Shown in pieces: positions 60,139 through 64,000 of a stretch of 64,000 nucleotides of DNA. The translations under genes were made by a program, and so were the position numbers. This DNA is from Rhytidiadelphus loreus (taxonomy: Eukaryota; Streptophyta; Bryopsida; Hypnales; Hylocomiaceae): assembly GCA_947034895.1 (NCBI GenBank), contig OX344765.1, positions 8,313,001-8,377,000 of the forward strand, written 5' to 3'. Below the pieces are notes generated by a model. That model did no database searches. It was given only the letters and a program-made list of their open reading frames with translations, and had not been told where the DNA came from. Position 1 is the first letter of the stretch, and the number at the start of each line of letters is the position of its first letter.

Positions 60139-61802
60139 ATTGATGTTTTTGGTTTTACTAAATGATGAATTGAAATCTTGTGTTCAATAAGAGAAATGAT
60201 GGTGTTGTATAAAATACACAATATAGAAATATAAAACAATTCAACTACTTAATTACATGTTTATAAGTATGTAATGAATATATCTAAGTTCATATTTATA
60301 TTGTATCTTGTGCATTATAATTGGAATTTTACTTTATTTTACTTTAGTATTTTGTATTTAAAAATAAATCATATTTTCAGTTCTATTTCTATTAATAGAA
60401 TCCAAGTTTATATCTTGTAATTTAAATCAAAACTAATTTAAGCTAGTTAATATTATTCTAAGACTAGTTTCTTTTTATGTTTACTAGTCGCAGGAGGGCG
60501 ACGCTCCTTCCATTTTGCATACACTAGCAATATCAACCTATTTAATGGCCTTGGGCTATTTACCTTGTAAAATAGATTATAAGACATGGGTTTTTTTAAG
60601 TAAAGATTAAACTTTGTGGAAAGAGTTGAAAATATTTCTTTTTGAAATCCAACCATGATTATCTTGGTAAGGGTTTTTATTCTAAAATTTTGGAAGGTGT
60701 ATTCCTATAAATGAATGAAAGTTGGATTTGCCAAAAATAATTATAGATGAAGACTTTAACGTTGCTTTGGATACTAGTATTTTGAAGTAGTTTTGGAACT
60801 CTAAACATAAAAGAAGTTTAAGAGTTAGAGACCTAAGAAGCCCAATTCTAGGCAAAACTTGGTGTTTATTGTGTGTTTTACATAGAAAGTGCATTATTTG
60901 AGGTACCAATACATGGGGATGTGAAAAGTTTGTATCCATGCAAACTTAAATCCAATGATACATGTCTCTTCTAATCTAGATCATCATTACATCTCCTACA
61001 TATCTTTGTGGATGCAAATTAGTCAAGTGTTATTGTGCATGACATCCAAATGAAAGATGCTAATTGTATGTCTTGAATCATCGTATGTCTTAATACACCA
61101 TTAAAATTTTTTAAATCAAATACAATATTACCTACAAACGATTTAGGATTAAAACAAGTAATTTTATTCTATAACTTTTGCTAAGAGTATATTGTTTCAT
61201 CAATTGACATAGTGGTGGTACCACACGGATATGTCTTACTAAAGCTTTTGACTCTATATTATTAAAGTTGCATTAATTATATTACCATGGGCTAAGATGT
61301 TATTGTAATGTATCAATTAGGAGATAAATATAATTTTGTAGTGATGCTAATATTGTTGGTGACACAAAGTTTGCCCCCTTGGTAATAGGAAAAATTAGTC
61401 TATTCAAATTGAAGAGCTTTTATACTGTGAAAAATTATGTATGCATAAAAAATCTATCATTTAACCTTTAAAAGATCAGTGAAGGTTTGGGCAAGTCAAT
61501 TTTTGGCATGAATTTTAGAAACTTTTTGGAAGATAGTGAACCACATTAGCTTTTTATTGATATAATTTTTAGTTCAATTAGTGCCCAAGAGCAAAAGTTA
61601 TGCCACACAAAGCTCAAAATGGAGTTTGTCAATCAACACAAAAAAGAATTACAAACATACAAAAAAAAATTTGTTTTAATTTTGTTTCTCATAGTGAATT
61701 TTTTTTCTATATAAAAGATTTCATTCATTCTAGTGGACTAGTGATGAGAAAGTCAAAGCATCTTGTTTTTGAGCAAGTAGAGCATCTTCTTCTAAACAAA
61801 AC
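60139..61802. other. AT-rich intergenic DNA with one family C repeat
   Basis: It presumably includes the protease promoter. Positions 60812-60903 (minus orientation) are copy 2 of the repeat also at 42996-43092. No gene recognised. Confidence 0.4.
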
Positions 61803-61806
61803 TTAA

Positions 61807-62383
61807 TCCTAGAGTCCCAAGGCCATTTTTTTGTCAAAACCACTCAAAACTACCACTTTTGCTATGTTCACCTATGAAATAATTTATGCATATATATATA
61901 AGAATCTAACTATAGGATCTTGTTCTACATTTGCCTTAGATCATGTGATAAATTTTATGTAATGTTTGACCGTGTAGATTGAAAGATATTAGCATTCAAA
62001 GTGGAAGAAAAAAAATTCTTTCAAGAAGTTGCTAAAATTGCCCGCAAAAGAAGAAACTCCATAACTTTCACATCACTAATCCAAATGGAATGAATTAAAG
62101 CTTACCATTTAGAAAAAATTATAATCTACAAGAAAAAAAATATTAAAATATTTATTTCAATTTTTTTTGAATTGTTTTCGTTGCCCGGTCTCCCCCATTT
62201 TGAGGTTATTGTGGCATAACTTTTGCTCCCAGGCACCAATTGGAATAAAAATTGTATTCCTGGAATGCTCATAAGTTTATTTATCTTATAAGAAAGTTTC
62301 AGAAAGTTTCAGTAAAAATTGAGATCATAGGAGCCTGCCCAAAATCCATTTTGCCCCTTATAGGGACAATGGGACTTTAGGGG
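61807..62383. mobile_element. TTAA-flanked terminal-inverted-repeat element, 577 bp
   Basis: TTAA (61803-61806), then TCCTAGAGTCCCAAGG; the right end CAATGGGACTTTAGGGG is followed by TTAA (62384-62387). The inverted repeat is about 14 bp. Its size is within 2 bp of the 579-bp element at 44444. Internal segments resemble the 955-bp element at 40149. Confidence 0.72.
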
Positions 62384-62716
62384 TTAAAGGATTTATTTTT
62401 GAACTCAATCTTCCTAATTTTAAAAGAGAAAAAAATTCTATAGGGTTTATTTTGCTTTCTAGAACAATCTCACCATTGAGATAAGTGTATTTCAATTCCA
62501 TCTTAGAACTATTAATGATTTAGATTTTCCTTCTTTCGTGGACCTACTTTTACATATTAATTTATTAGAATGAAAATCAAATTATTTAAAAATCAAATTA
62601 TCATAGACTTTCAACATAATTCTTTAGCATAAAAGAATTCAAATTTTAAACTTGCATAGCAAAATCTTGAGTTAAAAAGATTCAAAGACAAAAAAAATCT
62701 AGTCAATCAAGGTGCA

Positions 62717-62740
62717 TTAACCCCTAATGACCCAAGTGAC
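62717..62740. mobile_element. single end of another TTAA/CCCCTAA element
   Basis: TTAACCCCTAATGACCCAAG matches the family terminus. No inverse partner was found within 1 kb to the right, so it is probably truncated. Confidence 0.35.
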
Positions 62741-62981
62741 CATTTTTATGGTCGGTGTCCCTTGTTTCTGCTCAAACCAAAATATCAAATTTTTTTGAAA
62801 AAGAAAATTCTCGTAGAAATAGCATGCATGTGAATCCAATGGCATTGAAATCACATGAATCAATGAAAAATTGCAATTTTTTATAAGCAATCCAAGTTAA
62901 AAATTGTGGACAAGTTTGAACCCTCATTATTTCCCATCCAATTTGGGTTGACCTTGAAAAAGTGGGTAGGGTTGCTAGTGT

Positions 62982-63022
62982 GCGAGCCTGTGAGCGTGAG
63001 CTTGTGAGCCTGTGAGCGGGAA
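62982..63022. repeat. short GTGAGCCT/GTGAGCGT repeat
   Basis: GAGCCTGTGAGCGTGAGCTT and GTGAGCCTGTGAGCGGG follow each other. It is a small GC-rich simple repeat. Confidence 0.7.
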
Positions 63023-63311
63023 CTTTTTTTCGTAGTAAAAACAAGTTGGGACCTATGACCGTGGATTTATTACATTATAAATTTCAAGAAACATGAAGTC
63101 ATTTTATTGAAATTTAAGACACTTACAAATGTATTTTGAAGATTTTTTTTGAAACAAGCAAATGTAGTCATTTTTGTTAGACATCATGATATACAAAATC
63201 TAAATGAAAATAGCAAATGTCTAAGATGTAGCCATAAAACACACAAATCCACTCATAATTCTAAAATCACACATTATAATTCAACTCAATAGAGATGTCA
63301 ATCTCAAGAGT

Positions 63312-63580
63312 CTAAGTTGTAGTGGACTTTATTGCAAAACCTTCACTTGTTGATGGCTTTGAAGTCTCTCTATCCTTGGAGGCACTACTATCTATAAGAT
63401 CCAAAATTTTCAAAGCATAAGTATCTTTGTGGCATTTTGGTTGAGAGTAGTCAAAGTCTGCAAATGTTGATGCCATTTACTTAGCAAACATGGAAAGGTG
63501 AAATTCTTCTCCAAACTGAAGAAAAGACTTTGTGCCTTCATCATCCCATCTACTAACATCAATTCTATAAGACTACAAAT
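63312..63580 (-). pseudogene. possible coding relic, unrecognised
   Basis: On the minus strand a frame reads DVSRWDDEGTKSFLQFGEEF, HLSMFAK, a stop, then MASTFADFDYSQPKCHKD and ILDLIDSSASKDRETSKP. The amino-acid mix is protein-like, and an acceptor-like TAG precedes it, but an internal TAA breaks it. I do not recognise the family. A relic of a transposon-encoded protein is one possibility. Confidence 0.3.
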
Positions 63581-64000
63581 AAATGTTAAACAATGTTAAA
63601 CTTGCAAAACTTAAAACTTGACATAAAAGAGGATATAAAAAATTGCTTGCTTATTTGTAGAATTTTGACTTATAAGCAAATTAACTTGAGAGGCGCCATG
63701 GTCGTATTGTCCAGATCTTGGAATATCAAAATTGGTAGTGGTGGTTGTGTTTATGTCATGCATGATCTGCATGATCAATTCGATCTTGTCTTTGGTATTG
63801 AGAACTATATAGTTTACTACAATAAGCCAAGACGCCTTTGTTAGATGAAGCCTAGATATATGATTCATCCATATCAATAGACAACGATTTCCGTCCACTC
63901 AAAGTACTTCAACTTCTTCAAAAAATAGAATAGAGCATATATAAATTTAGTATCTTTTTTAGTTGATTTGTCATTGGAAATCTCGATGTTTACATTTGTC

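Overview
The window is nuclear DNA of a land plant, most likely a bryophyte and probably a moss. The genes are plant nuclear genes with conserved GT-AG introns, mostly 75-550 bp. They include a plant-specific calcineurin B-like calcium sensor, a SKIP17-type F-box protein, an 8-cysteine lipid-transfer protein, a nepenthesin-type aspartic protease and telo-box motifs (AAACCCTAA) at ribosomal-protein genes. Short introns argue against ferns and gymnosperms. The moss assignment is inference.

Layout. The gene-rich left half (1-36.3 kb) holds: the 5' exon of RPL8/uL2 (240-679, -); a decayed glycerol kinase exon (about 1071-1330, +); an 8-exon CBL gene (6020-8235, +); a probable DUF4283-like gene (9418-10886, -) whose 5' end is tandemly duplicated upstream; SDA1 (12443-16281, -, 8 exons) head-to-head with RPL23/uL14 (16681-17936, +, 4 exons); a SKIP17-like F-box gene (20437-24880, +, 12 exons); an 8-Cys lipid-transfer protein (30007-30351, -) divergent from a secreted protein with seven Cys-Cys pairs (30959-31345, +); an intronless, frameshifted RPF2 pseudogene (31640-32500, +); and a broken TAF4-derived locus (33055-36281, +). 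Exon boundaries were set by hand from GT/AG sites, reading phase and recognised family motifs.

The right half (36.3-64 kb) is AT-rich and repeat-dominated, with one convincing gene, an intronless aspartic protease (58819-60138, -). Two directly repeated LTR-like blocks (about 44378-50300 and 51161-52990) enclose a short G/T-rich spacer. The left block is interrupted by a 579-bp element flanked by TTAA and by a 3.3-kb CACTA element with a CTT target duplication. The right block still carries the uninterrupted single-TTAA site. Further TTAA/CCCCTAA-ended elements lie at 25873, 40149 and 61807. Between 53.8 and 58.2 kb there are three diverged units, each with a tiny ATG-initiated exon-like ORF before a GT donor, repeated GGATGAAGTTT/AAACTTCATCC hairpins and, in two units, an ATCCATTG...CAATGGAT stem-loop.

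Themes. Three left-half genes serve the 60S ribosomal subunit: RPL8 and RPL23 are components, and SDA1 acts in 60S maturation. RPF2, another 60S assembly factor, is present only as a dead copy. The most interesting signals are the TTAA-flanked (piggyBac-like) element family with its internal empty-site control, the hairpin-bearing three-unit array, and the Cys-Cys secreted protein.
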